Counted from the stretch's first letter, positions 52,490-60,258 are shown. The stretch: DNA of 64,000 nucleotides from Williamsia deligens (GCF_024171765.1 NZ_JAMTCI010000001.1:2218796-2282795), one strand, 5' to 3'. Program-made: numbers and translations. Notes: generated by a model from the letters alone, not told the origin.

Positions 52490-53365
52490 TCAGAGCGGGA
52501 AGGTGACGCCGGTGATCCGTTCGCTCACATCCCACAGTGCGGCAGCGAATTCGGGATCCGCGGCGCGCGACGAACGCGTGATGACCTGTGAGCCGCCCCG
52601 CATGTGGAACAGGTGCTCCGGTCCGGTGAACGTGTCGCCCGGGAGGTCGCCCAGCGTGGCGTGGAGAACCGGCAGAGCTCCCTGCGCAGGGCCCTGTGCG
52701 ACGAACCGAAGAGCCAGGCGTGCCAGCGGATTCGTGGTCTCGTCGTAGATGTTCGTGGCGACGAACCCCGGGTGGGCGGCGAGTGCCGTCACCGCCGACC
52801 CGGCGGCGTCGAGGCGGCGCTGCAGTTCGGCGGTGAACAGCAGGTTGGCCTGCTTGGAGTCCGCGTACGCCCGGAACCCCTTGTACGGTCTCCGCTCCCA
52901 GTCGATGTCGTCGAGGTCGAGGCGGGCCTGACGCTCGGCCATCGAGGACACGGTGACGATGCGCCGCGTGATCACCGGGAGCAGCAGGTTGGTCAGGGCG
53001 AACGGTCCGAGATGGTTGGTCGCGAACTGCAGTTCCCGCCCGGTCGCCGTGCGACGGAGGTCGGTGGTGCTGATGCCGGCGTTGTTGACGAGCCAGTCGA
53101 CCGGTCGGGAACCCCACCGACGAACGAACTCGCGGAGGGACTCCGGAGCCGTGAGGTCGAGGGGGAGGACCTCCGTCGACCCGCTCAGGTGGGATGCGGC
53201 GTCCTCTCCGCGGCTGACGTCGCGGACGGCCAGCACGGTGTGGGCTCCGCGCGAGGCCAGTGCCTCTGCGGTGCGCAGACCGATGCCGGAGTTGGCGCCC
53301 GTGACGATGACGGTGGTGCCGTCCAGGTCGCGAGGAGGACGGGGTGACGACGGGGGAGGGGCCAT
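52490..53365 (-). CDS. Short-chain dehydrogenase, retinol-dehydrogenase-like
   Basis: 291 residues. Cofactor motif TGANSGIG, LVNNAG, and active-site YADSK preceded by VSSMA identify an SDR of the WW-oxidoreductase/retinol dehydrogenase group. The Arg after the second strand (LAVRD) suggests NADP. Substrate unknown. The ATG at 53365 faces a TetR gene across a gap holding a perfect operator-like dyad, so the regulator probably controls it. Confidence 0.87.
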   Translation of the reverse strand: MAPPPSSPRPPRDLDGTTVIVTGANSGIGLRTAEALASRGAHTVLAVRDVSRGEDAASHLSGSTEVLPLDLTAPESLREFVRRWGSRPVDWLVNNAGISTTDLRRTATGRELQFATNHLGPFALTNLLLPVITRRIVTVSSMAERQARLDLDDIDWERRPYKGFRAYADSKQANLLFTAELQRRLDAAGSAVTALAAHPGFVATNIYDETTNPLARLALRFVAQGPAQGALPVLHATLGDLPGDTFTGPEHLFHMRGGSQVITRSSRAADPEFAAALWDVSERITGVTFPL

Positions 53366-53392
53366 GCGTCCAAAGTAGGCGGTGTCTACAAA

Positions 53393-53407
53393 GTAGTCAA
53401 TGACTAC
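53393..53407. promoter_or_regulatory. TetR operator between SDR and its regulator
   Basis: GTAGTCAATGACTAC is a perfect 7-1-7 palindrome midway between the divergent starts at 53365 and 53427. A -10-like TATCGT (53415-53420) for the TetR gene follows directly, so binding would block both promoters. Confidence 0.8.
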
Positions 53408-53426
53408 ATCGGGGTATCGTCATCGG

Positions 53427-54008
53427 ATGGGCACCGACATGGGCAGACCGTTCCACCACGGGAACCTGCGGTCGGAGTTGTTGGAGCGGGCGCACGAGGT
53501 CCTGCGATCCGGCGGCGTCGACGCGTTGTCGCTGCGGGAGTTGGCGCGCGACGCCGGCGTCAGCCACGGAGCTCCCCGACGGCACTTCCGTGATCGTCAG
53601 GCGCTCGTGAACGCGCTCGCCGAGCGGGGTTTCGAGCAACTGACGGCGAGGATGAGCGACGCGGTTGCCGCGCACCCCGATCACGTTGCGCGGTTCCGCG
53701 CTCTCGCAACGGTGTTCGTCGACTTCGCCTCGACCGATCCGGCCCTGCTCGACCTCATGTTCACCAGGACGGCGGATCCGCCGCCGTCGATGACGGAGGT
53801 GGTGCAGCGCTTCTACGAGATCTCCGGGCAGGTCGTCCGGGACGGCCACCGAGCCGGCATCCGGCCACTCGAGGATCCGGAGCGTACGCAGATGCTGCTC
53901 ATCGCGACCCTGCAGGGCATCGCCACGCTGGTCGGCACGGGCCGGATCTCCGCCGAGGCCGCCGCCGTCCTGATCGACGACACGACAACGCTGTTCACCG
54001 GTGGGTGA
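53427..54008 (+). CDS. TetR family regulator
   Basis: 193 residues. Helix-turn-helix in RSELLERAHEVLRSGGVDALSLRELARDAGVSHGAPRRHFRDRQALVNAL (about 13-62), of the type with a C-terminal TetR_C_33-like domain. I chose the ATG at 53427 because it lies six bases after TATCGT, giving a leaderless transcript just after the operator; an in-frame ATG at 53400 would lie inside the operator. Likely controls the divergent SDR. Confidence 0.85.
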   Translation: MGTDMGRPFHHGNLRSELLERAHEVLRSGGVDALSLRELARDAGVSHGAPRRHFRDRQALVNALAERGFEQLTARMSDAVAAHPDHVARFRALATVFVDFASTDPALLDLMFTRTADPPPSMTEVVQRFYEISGQVVRDGHRAGIRPLEDPERTQMLLIATLQGIATLVGTGRISAEAAAVLIDDTTTLFTGG

Positions 54009-54053
54009 CGTCTGCGTCGTCCACCGGACGACCGCCACCGGGTCGTGACGCTG

Positions 54054-54914
54054 TCAGAGGTCCCACCGGGCAGGGGGATCGCCGGCGAGGAACGCGAGCA
54101 TCAACGGGTTGAAGACGTCGGGGGACTCCAGTGGCAACAGGTGCGTCCCCGGCAGCACCGCCGGGCGGGCGTCACCCAGTGCCGCGACCACGTCGAGGGT
54201 GTGGGCGACGGTCACCTCGTCGCGGTCGCCCTGGACGACCAGCGTCGGCGTGGTGACCGAACCCAGCGTCGCCAGGTCGATCTCCGGTTCGCTCGCGATC
54301 ATCGCCATGGTCTTGCGGTGGATCTCGGCGAAATGGGCGGGGCCGTCAGGACTGACCGCGTCGTACTCGGCGGACAGGAACCGCATGGTCTCCGACCCCT
54401 CCAGCAAGTTGTCGGTGATGCTGTCGGCGACCTTTCCGTCGCTGTTGTAGTACTGCCCGACGAGCACCATGCGGTCGACGAGATCGGGTCGGCGCTGGGC
54501 GACGAGCAGTGCGACGACAGCGCCGTCGCTCCACCCGACGAGCCGCGACGCCGTCCCCAGGACCGCGTCGAGGTAGGCGATCGTGTCGTCGGCCATCCGC
54601 GAGTAGCCGAACGGCCGGCCGTCGTCGGGGGAGTGGGCGTGGCCGGCCCGCTCCGGCGCGAGGACACGCCAGCCGGACTTCAGGAGCTCGGGGATCTGGG
54701 CGCCGAACGACGAGGCGCCCGCGAACGCCCCGTGCAGCAGCACCACCGGGCGGCCGTCGCCGCTGTCGAAGTGCCAGATGGGGTGACCGGCGACGTCGAC
54801 GTAGACACCGCCGTCGACGCAGTCGCCGGGCCGCAGGCCGGTCGCGTCGCCCGCGGACGGTCCCGGGACGGGTGCGGCGGGCTGCGTATGGTCGACGGCA
54901 GGCCGAGTGGGCAT
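54054..54914 (-). CDS. Alpha/beta hydrolase
   Basis: 286 residues. Oxyanion strand VVLLHGAFAG, nucleophile elbow GWSDGA, Asp in VVQGDRDEVT and His in LPGTHLLPLE form a full catalytic set. The first 40 residues are a variable tail. Substrate unknown. ATG at 54914, with 54923 as an alternative; neither has a good ribosome site. Its 3' end is the source-like copy of the direct repeat found 1.7 kb upstream. Confidence 0.85.
   Translation of the reverse strand: MPTRPAVDHTQPAAPVPGPSAGDATGLRPGDCVDGGVYVDVAGHPIWHFDSGDGRPVVLLHGAFAGASSFGAQIPELLKSGWRVLAPERAGHAHSPDDGRPFGYSRMADDTIAYLDAVLGTASRLVGWSDGAVVALLVAQRRPDLVDRMVLVGQYYNSDGKVADSITDNLLEGSETMRFLSAEYDAVSPDGPAHFAEIHRKTMAMIASEPEIDLATLGSVTTPTLVVQGDRDEVTVAHTLDVVAALGDARPAVLPGTHLLPLESPDVFNPLMLAFLAGDPPARWDL
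54058..54122 (+). repeat. Diverged 65-bp direct repeat, right copy
   Basis: Right partner of 52371-52435 (nine mismatches in 65). Here it is the normal 3' coding end of the alpha/beta hydrolase on the reverse strand (LMLAFLAGDPPARWDL, then the stop). The two copies bracket the SDR and TetR genes. Confidence 0.85.
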
Positions 54915-54992
54915 GGCGAACATGCTGGCAGACGCGAGGGGGGAGGAGCCGAGATCGACATCCGATCGACACGTTCGGGCTCGCGGCGTCTG

Positions 54993-55445
54993 ATGGTGAC
55001 CACGGGTGTGGTCGCGGCCGTGGCCGTGCTGGCCGGGTGTGGTGCGGACACCTCCGACACCCCGGCCGCCCTGTCGTCTGCACCGTCCGCTCCGGCGTCG
55101 ACCCCTGCGGTGATCACGTCGTCGGTTCCGCCTGCGGTGCCTCCGTTCATCGATCGCGTGATGTGGGTGCAGACCTCGTCGGGGCCGAGCCTGCAGGTGT
55201 ATCCGACCCCGTCGGGGCGCCGCGCGAACGGCGACACCGACGCCGCCGAGGCCTGGCGGGAGGTCCTCGCCGACGACCCGGGGGCGAACACCCCCGGCAT
55301 GCAGGCCCAATTCGACTGCCACTGGACCTTTGCCCGCCTCGTCGCCCCCGACAAGCCCAGCTGGAACCTCGAACCGTGGCGGCCCGTCGTCGACCAGCAG
55401 CAGATGGTCGCGGCCCGCTGCAACCCCGGCGGTCCGGAGATCTGA
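54993..55445 (+). CDS. DUF2599 lipoprotein
   Basis: 150 residues from this ATG. A short lipoprotein signal ends at lipobox VLAGC (Cys16). A Ser/Ala/Pro linker follows, then a DUF2599 domain with WVQTSSGPSLQVYPTPSGR, CHWTFARLVAPDKPSWNLEPWRP and a closing RCNPGG. Function unknown; surface-attached. The start is uncertain: this ATG leaves no basic residues, whereas the in-frame codons just upstream encode an Arg-rich stretch (RSTRSGSRR), and a perfect GGAGGAG lies seven bases before an in-frame ATC at 54954. A rare ATC start, or the ATG at 54888, is possible. Confidence 0.75.
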   Translation: MVTTGVVAAVAVLAGCGADTSDTPAALSSAPSAPASTPAVITSSVPPAVPPFIDRVMWVQTSSGPSLQVYPTPSGRRANGDTDAAEAWREVLADDPGANTPGMQAQFDCHWTFARLVAPDKPSWNLEPWRPVVDQQQMVAARCNPGGPEI

Positions 55446-55487
55446 GGCCCGGTCGCGTCCGGGCCGGTCGGTTCCCATTCGCTACTG

Positions 55488-55505
55488 TCTGCATATGAAT
55501 GCAGA
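55488..55505. promoter_or_regulatory. Operator overlapping the kmtR start codon
   Basis: TCTGCAT and ATGCAGA form a perfect 7-4-7 inverted repeat (55488-55494 and 55499-55505), with the ATG in the spacer. A -10-like TACTGT (55483-55488) lies six bases before the ATG, so the transcript is probably leaderless. A bound ArsR-type repressor would sit on the transcription start, which fits autoregulation. Confidence 0.7.
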
Positions 55506-55902
55506 TAAGCGGGTCTGCCGACGAACGCTCGCCGACGACCAGGTCGCCCTCGTCGTCGAGGTGTTCCGGATGCTCTCCGACGCCACCCGTGTGCAGGTGC
55601 TGTGGGCACTCGTGGACCGCGAGTGCTCGGTCAACGAGCTCGCCGAGAAGGTCGGCAAACCGGCGGCGTCGGTGAGCCAACACCTGGCGAAACTGCGGAT
55701 GGCACGCCTGGTGCGCACGCGCAAGGAGGGGACCACGGTCTTCTACCGTCTCGAGAACGACCATGTGCAGCAGATGGTCGTCGACGCCGTCTTCAACGCC
55801 GAGCACGCGGGACCGGGCACGCCGGGCCACCACCGGACCGACGCCCACGCCGGCGAGGCCGCCATCTCCGTCGTCCGCGATGCGTCGACGGGGTCCGCAT
55901 GA
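55495..55902 (+). CDS. kmtR: ArsR/SmtB family nickel/cobalt-sensing repressor, KmtR-like
   Basis: 135 residues. The winged helix-turn-helix (CSVNELAEKVGKPAASVSQHLAKLRMARLVRTRKEGTTVFYRL) is intact. Wording follows M. tuberculosis KmtR closely, including DDQVALVVEVFRMLSDATRVQVLW and VFNAEHAGPGTPGHH; the His-containing C-terminal tail is where KmtR binds Ni/Co. KmtR represses itself and a CDF exporter until metal is high. Here that exporter is the next gene, joined by ATGA, which supports the assignment. Confidence 0.87.
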   Translation: MNADKRVCRRTLADDQVALVVEVFRMLSDATRVQVLWALVDRECSVNELAEKVGKPAASVSQHLAKLRMARLVRTRKEGTTVFYRLENDHVQQMVVDAVFNAEHAGPGTPGHHRTDAHAGEAAISVVRDASTGSA

Positions 55903-56912
55903 CCGCCCCCGGTCGTCACCAGCACGGGGCGCACGGCGATCACGATCATCACCACGATCACGACCACCCGGCCACCGGATGGCGGCGATGGGTCCCGCAC
56001 GCGCTGACACCGCACAGCCATGACGCCGCCGATCGCATCGACGACGCGATCGAGGGCAGCGCCCGCGGTATCCGGGCGGTCGGCGTCAGTTTCGCGGTCC
56101 TGCTGGCGACCGCCGTGGTGCAGCTCGTCATCACGCTGCTGTCGGGATCGGTCGCGCTGATGGCCGACACGATCCACAACTTCTCGGACGCCTTCACCGC
56201 CGTCCCGCTGGCGCTCGCGTTCCTCGTCGGCCGGCGACGACCCACGCGCCGGTACACCTACGGCTTCGGTCGGGCGGAGGATCTGGCCGGGCTGTTCGTG
56301 ATCCTGATGATCGCGGCCAGCGCCGTCGTCGCCGGCTACGAGTCGGTCCGGCGGCTCGTCGACCCCGTCGCACCGACTCACCTTGCGTGGGTGGCCGGCG
56401 CCGGGGCTGTCGGGTTCGTCGGCAACGAGCTGGTGGCGCAGTACCGGATCCGGGTGGGTCGCTCGATCGGCTCGGCGGCACTGGTCGCCGACGGACAGCA
56501 CGCCCGCACGGACGGGTTCACGTCACTGGCCGTGCTGATCGGCGCGGGCGGGACCGCGCTGGGTGCCCCCGTCGTCGACCCGATCGTGGGGATCGTGATC
56601 ACCGTGGCGATCGTCGGGGTGTTGTGGACCGCCGGACGGGATGTCCTGCGGCGCCTCATGGACGCCGTCGACCCGGCCGTCGTCGGCGAGGCCGAGCGCG
56701 TGGTGGGCGACGTCCCCGGGGTGCTGGGTGTGACGGGTGTGCGCATGCGGTGGATCGGTCACCGGATGCACGCGGAGATCGAGGTCGACGTCGACGAGAC
56801 CGCGCCCCTCCGCGAGGCACACGCCACCGCGCATCGAGCGGAACGCGAACTCGTCGACCATGTCCCGGGTGTCGCGTCAGCGCTCGTGCATGCCTATCCC
56901 GGGCATCGGTGA
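55899..56912 (+). CDS. Cation diffusion facilitator (metal exporter)
   Basis: 337 residues. A His/Asp-rich N-terminus (residues 8-23, HQHGAHGDHDHHHDHDH) precedes about six membrane segments. CDF metal-site motifs are in LMADTIHNFSDAF and LVADGQHARTDGF, and a cytoplasmic C-terminal domain ends with HRMHAEIEVDVDE. It should export nickel, cobalt or zinc by proton exchange. It overlaps kmtR by four bases, so metal release of KmtR would raise both. Ends 38 bases before the large tandem array. Confidence 0.9.
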   Translation: MTAPGRHQHGAHGDHDHHHDHDHPATGWRRWVPHALTPHSHDAADRIDDAIEGSARGIRAVGVSFAVLLATAVVQLVITLLSGSVALMADTIHNFSDAFTAVPLALAFLVGRRRPTRRYTYGFGRAEDLAGLFVILMIAASAVVAGYESVRRLVDPVAPTHLAWVAGAGAVGFVGNELVAQYRIRVGRSIGSAALVADGQHARTDGFTSLAVLIGAGGTALGAPVVDPIVGIVITVAIVGVLWTAGRDVLRRLMDAVDPAVVGEAERVVGDVPGVLGVTGVRMRWIGHRMHAEIEVDVDETAPLREAHATAHRAERELVDHVPGVASALVHAYPGHR

Positions 56913-56950
56913 CGCGGTTCGCCGTCGCGATGCGCTCCATCTACCGGGCG

Positions 56951-57212
56951 GACGCTCCACTTGCAGGGCCGACGCTCCACCTGCAGGCCCGACGCTCCAC
57001 ATGTCGAAGGACGCTCCGCCTGCAGGCGGAGCGTCCTCGAACATGTGGAGCGGGAACCCTGGAACCGGAGCGGGAACCCTGGAACCGGAGCGGGAACCCT
57101 GGAACCGGAGCGGGAACCCTGGAACCGGAGCGGGAACCCTGGAACCGGAGCGGGAACCCTGGAACCGGAGCGGGAACCCTGGAACCGGAGCGGGAACCCT
57201 GGAACCGGAGCG
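56951..57212. repeat. GCTCC-family palindromic array, copy 3, with eight 20-bp tandem units
   Basis: Left units at 56951, 56971 and 56991 (GACGCTCCACTTGCAGGGCC type) lead into a perfect 28-bp palindrome (57009-57036). An outer ten-base pair joins CTCCACATGT (56995-57004) with ACATGTGGAG (57041-57050). Then follow eight exact copies of GGAGCGGGAACCCTGGAACC at 57047-57206 and a ninth part copy that ends directly at the stop codon of the zinc permease (57213). The element fills nearly all of the 300 bases between convergent operons. Bidirectional terminator is the likeliest role; copy number is probably variable. Confidence 0.93.
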
Positions 57213-58109
57213 TCAACGGGCGGTGGCGACGGTCTCCTCGACGCGTCGGCGGGCAGTGACGGCGGTGCGCGACAGGCGGCGTCGACCGATGACCCGGCAG
57301 ACGACGTAGATCGCGAACGAGATCGACGTGACGAGCACGGACGCGGGCAGGTTCGGGGCCAGTGACAGCACGAGTCCACCCAGGGCGGCGACCTCGGCGA
57401 ACACGACCGACAGCAGCACCACCATCGCCGGGCGCGAGGTGACGCGCGACGCCGCGGCCGCCGGGGTGATCAGCAACGACATCACCAGCAGAGCACCGAT
57501 GATCTGCACCGCCTGCGCCACCGCCGCCCCGAGGATCACCGCGAAGACCACCGACAGCAGACGGGTGCGGACGCCGAGGGCCTCGGCGACGTCGGGATCG
57601 GTGCTGGCGAACTGCAGTGGGCGGTAGATCACCGCGAGCACGGCGAGCACGACGACCGTGGTGATCAGGACGTCGCGCAGACCGTCGGGTCCGACGGCGA
57701 CCACCTGTCCGGCCAGCAACGCGAAACCCGTGCCGACGCGACCGTGGAGGAAGACGAACAACAACCCCAGACCGAGTCCGAAGGCGAGGACGACGCCGAT
57801 GACCGAGTCCCGTTCGCGCGCACGGTTTCCCAGGAGTCCGAACACGAGTGCGGCGACGACGGCACCCGCGAGTGCGCCGGTGTTCACCCCGACGCCCACC
57901 AGCAGCGCGGCGGCGGCACCGGTGAACGTGAGCTCGGAGGTCCCGTGCACGGCGAAGGACATCTGCCGGCTGACCACGGTGGGTCCGAGCAGTCCGCCCA
58001 ACAGGCCGATCAACGCCAACGCACCGACGCCGTAGAGGACGAAGTCGCGCTGCAGGAGAAGCCAGGTGACGTCGACGTCGAAGAACGAGGACCAGCTCGC
58101 GGTGTTCAC
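57213..58109 (-). CDS. Zinc/manganese ABC transporter permease
   Basis: 298 residues of the ABC-3 (ZnuB/TroC) family, with about eight hydrophobic segments. Family features are LGPTVVSRQMSFAVHGTSELTFTGAAAALL near the start and QIIGALLVMSLLITPAAAA in the coupling region. It forms the membrane channel of the metal importer. The GTG start (58109) overlaps the ATPase stop as GTGA. Its stop codon abuts the tandem array. Confidence 0.92.
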   Translation of the reverse strand: MNTASWSSFFDVDVTWLLLQRDFVLYGVGALALIGLLGGLLGPTVVSRQMSFAVHGTSELTFTGAAAALLVGVGVNTGALAGAVVAALVFGLLGNRARERDSVIGVVLAFGLGLGLLFVFLHGRVGTGFALLAGQVVAVGPDGLRDVLITTVVVLAVLAVIYRPLQFASTDPDVAEALGVRTRLLSVVFAVILGAAVAQAVQIIGALLVMSLLITPAAAASRVTSRPAMVVLLSVVFAEVAALGGLVLSLAPNLPASVLVTSISFAIYVVCRVIGRRRLSRTAVTARRRVEETVATAR

Positions 58110-58903
58110 GGTTCCACCTCGACGGTGTCGTCGAGATGCTCGCCGTGGCAGGCGGAGTCGTCGGCGCCGACCACGACGATCCGGTCCCGCAGCCGGATCA
58201 CGTCGACCCTGCTGCGGTACAGCTCCGACAGCGTCCGCGACGTCATCACCTCGTCGACGGTCCCGATGCGGAAGCGGCCGTCGACGAGGTGCACCACACG
58301 GTCGACGAAGGGGAGGATCGGGGTGATCTCGTGGGTCACGAACACGACCGCCGTCGCCGAGGCGCGCCGGCGCCGATCGATGAGCTGCGCGACGCGGGCC
58401 TGGTTGGCGGGGTCGAGCGAGAGCAACGGCTCGTCGCAGAGCAGGACCGTCGGATCGGCGGCGAGGGCCTGCGCCACGCGCAGTCGCTGCTGCTCACCAC
58501 CGGACAGCATCCCCAGCGAACCGTCGGCGAACGAGCGTGCGTCCACCTGGTCGATCGCGGCGTCGACGGCGGCCTCCCGGGCCGCGCGGCGACGCAGACC
58601 GAGGCCCCACCGGTGGCCGTCGACGCCGAGTCCGACGAGATCCCGCCCCCGCAGGGGGACGCCCTCGGGGATGGGCCGTTGCTGCGGGATGTACCCCACC
58701 CGACCGTCGACGCGGACGGTGCCCGCGTCGAGGCGGTACTGGCCGAGCAACACCCGCAACAGCGAGGTCTTGCCGGACCCGTTGGGCCCCAACACCGCGA
58801 CGAACTCGCCGGGCGCGACGTCGAGGTCGAACCCGCTCCACAACGTGCGCGCGCCGAATGCCATCCGGGCGCCACGGATCGAGACCACCGCACGCGTGTC
58901 CAC
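58106..58903 (-). CDS. Zinc/manganese ABC transporter ATP-binding protein
   Basis: 265 residues. Walker A GPNGSGKTS, Q-loop IPQQRP, signature LSGGEQQR, Walker B VLLCDEPLLSLD and the H-loop VTHE are complete. It powers the importer. The GTG at 58903 is the best start available between the upstream stop (58921) and the Rossmann-like first strand; another GTG at 58888 is possible. Middle gene of a three-gene reverse operon. Confidence 0.92.
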   Translation of the reverse strand: MDTRAVVSIRGARMAFGARTLWSGFDLDVAPGEFVAVLGPNGSGKTSLLRVLLGQYRLDAGTVRVDGRVGYIPQQRPIPEGVPLRGRDLVGLGVDGHRWGLGLRRRAAREAAVDAAIDQVDARSFADGSLGMLSGGEQQRLRVAQALAADPTVLLCDEPLLSLDPANQARVAQLIDRRRRASATAVVFVTHEITPILPFVDRVVHLVDGRFRIGTVDEVMTSRTLSELYRSRVDVIRLRDRIVVVGADDSACHGEHLDDTVEVEP

Positions 58904-58920
58904 GGGGGTCAGTGTGCTGG

Positions 58921-59859
58921 TCAGCGGGAGACCGCGGAGCTGATCGCGCTGATCTGGCGCGTCTGCCACGTGACGTAGTCGTCGACACCCTGCGGGAGGG
59001 TCTCGGTCAGCTCGACGACGGGCAGGCCCGCCTTCTTGCTGCGCTCGAGCAGTCGCTCGGTGGTGGGGTCGACGGCCTGGGTGTTGTAGAGCAGGGCCGC
59101 GACCTCGCGCTTGCTGATCAGGTCCTCGGTGGTGGCGATCGCCGCGGCCGGAGGATCGTTGCCCGCCTCGACCGCGTCGGTGAAGGCCGACGGTGTCGCG
59201 TCCTGGAGTCCGGCCTCGGAGAGCAGGTAGGCGGCGAGCGGCTCGGTCTGGGCGACCTTCTCGCCCTGGTGGGCGGCCTTGATCCGGCCCAGCTCGGCCT
59301 CGAGCGTCTCGACCTTCTGTCCGAACGCGGCGGCGTTGTCGCGGTAGGCCTCGCGGTTGGGCGGGTCCTTGCGCGCCATGGCGTCGGCGAGGTCGGATGC
59401 GACGTCGCGCACGACGCGCAGGTTGTAGAAGAAGTGCTCGTTGACCTCGCCGTCGCCGGTCGCGGCGTCCGGGTTGTCCTTCTTGTAGACGTCGAAGGCG
59501 CTGATGACCGGCGAGTCCGGGTTCTTCTGCGCCTTCTCCATGTACGCGTCGTAGTCGGCGCCGTTGAGCACGATGACGTCGGCGCCGCTGATGGTCGCGG
59601 TGTCGCGGGCGGTGGGCTCGAACTCGTGCGGATCCCCGTCGGGCGAGGTGTAGATCGACCGCACCCCGGCCTTGTCGCCGGCGACGGCGGACGCGACGGC
59701 GCCCCACACGTCGGTGGAGGCGATGACGCTCAGCTTGCCGGGCACCGCGGGGCCCGTGTTGGCGCCGCATGCCGTCGCCGTGACGACGACCGCGGTCGCC
59801 ATCGCGACCGCCGCGCCGACAGCCCTCGCGCGGCCCGTCGTGTCCCGCACCCTGATCAT
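58921..59859 (-). CDS. Zinc-binding lipoprotein of ABC importer (ZnuA/AztC-like)
   Basis: 312 residues. Signal with Cys31 (TATAC, a relaxed lipobox). Metal-site regions of the cluster A-I family are in DGDPHEFEPTA and VNEHFFYNL, each with a histidine. The His-rich loop of Gram-negative ZnuA is absent. It binds zinc outside the membrane and hands it to the permease. ATG at 59859 has a perfect AAGGAG ribosome site; the longer GTG at 59874 would lie before it. First gene of the operon under the Zur-like box. Confidence 0.9.
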   Translation of the reverse strand: MIRVRDTTGRARAVGAAVAMATAVVVTATACGANTGPAVPGKLSVIASTDVWGAVASAVAGDKAGVRSIYTSPDGDPHEFEPTARDTATISGADVIVLNGADYDAYMEKAQKNPDSPVISAFDVYKKDNPDAATGDGEVNEHFFYNLRVVRDVASDLADAMARKDPPNREAYRDNAAAFGQKVETLEAELGRIKAAHQGEKVAQTEPLAAYLLSEAGLQDATPSAFTDAVEAGNDPPAAAIATTEDLISKREVAALLYNTQAVDPTTERLLERSKKAGLPVVELTETLPQGVDDYVTWQTRQISAISSAVSR

Positions 59860-59890
59860 CCGGATCTCCTTCACCCTCGTCGGTCGGAAA

Positions 59891-59905
59891 TGGTAACCGT
59901 TGTCA
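59891..59905. promoter_or_regulatory. Zur-like operator of the zinc uptake operon
   Basis: TGGTAACCGTTGTCA is a 7-1-7 dyad in which five of seven positions match, with the outer TG/CA and the central AAC/GTT kept. This is the architecture of Fur/Zur-family boxes in actinobacteria. It lies 31 bases before the lipoprotein start, so zinc-bound Zur could shut off the uptake operon. Confidence 0.65.
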
Positions 59906-60258
59906 AGAAGCGACGTCGGTCGGGGCCGTCCGGGGATCCCGACACGCCCCTCGTCGCGTCGGGAGCCCCGGCGTCGTCACACCTCGATCACCGCCGGTGT
60001 GGGGTAGAGCGGTCGCGAAACCGGGTGAACGGTGAAGTGCGACAGGGATGACGGCTCGCGACGCGTGAACGCCATGACGCAGGACGTCATGGCCGCAACG
60101 TACCGACGGATTGTTGAAGGGATCTTAAATCCGTCACAGGGTGACGGAGAGGACGACGAACTCTGGGCCGGGTCCGACGCGGCCGCCGTCTCGCATGTGG
60201 GACGTCACAGGGCCGGGGGGTGACCCCGGCCCTGTGAACCTCGAAGTGGAGACGGTCG
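59906..60258. other. Gene-free intergenic stretch
   Basis: About 350 bases without a convincing gene. A short forward reading frame at 60032-60223 has no ribosome site and no recognisable protein. A less GC-rich patch (60100-60150, including TTGTTGAAGGGATCTTAAA) may hold a promoter. The last part carries the terminator hairpin for the pirin gene. Confidence 0.6.
60205..60237. terminator. Terminator hairpin after the pirin gene
   Basis: A perfect 14-bp stem (60205-60218 with 60224-60237, arm TCACAGGGCCGGGG) encloses GGTGA. It lies 22 bases beyond the pirin stop on the reverse strand. No U-run follows, as is usual in this group. Confidence 0.82.

Noticed and set aside
57047-57206. Regular repeats that might be a CRISPR array
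   Set aside because: The 20-bp units are directly contiguous with no spacers, and no cas gene is present.
56941-57379. Reading frames with repetitive protein (GSRVPAPVPGFPLRFQ) across the array
   Set aside because: The period of 20 bases runs through all three frames and gives the same open frames on both strands; this is a by-product of the DNA repeat, with no ribosome site or known protein.
60032-60223. 63-codon forward frame in the pirin/zinc intergenic stretch
   Set aside because: No ribosome site or conserved motif, and its end runs into the pirin terminator region.
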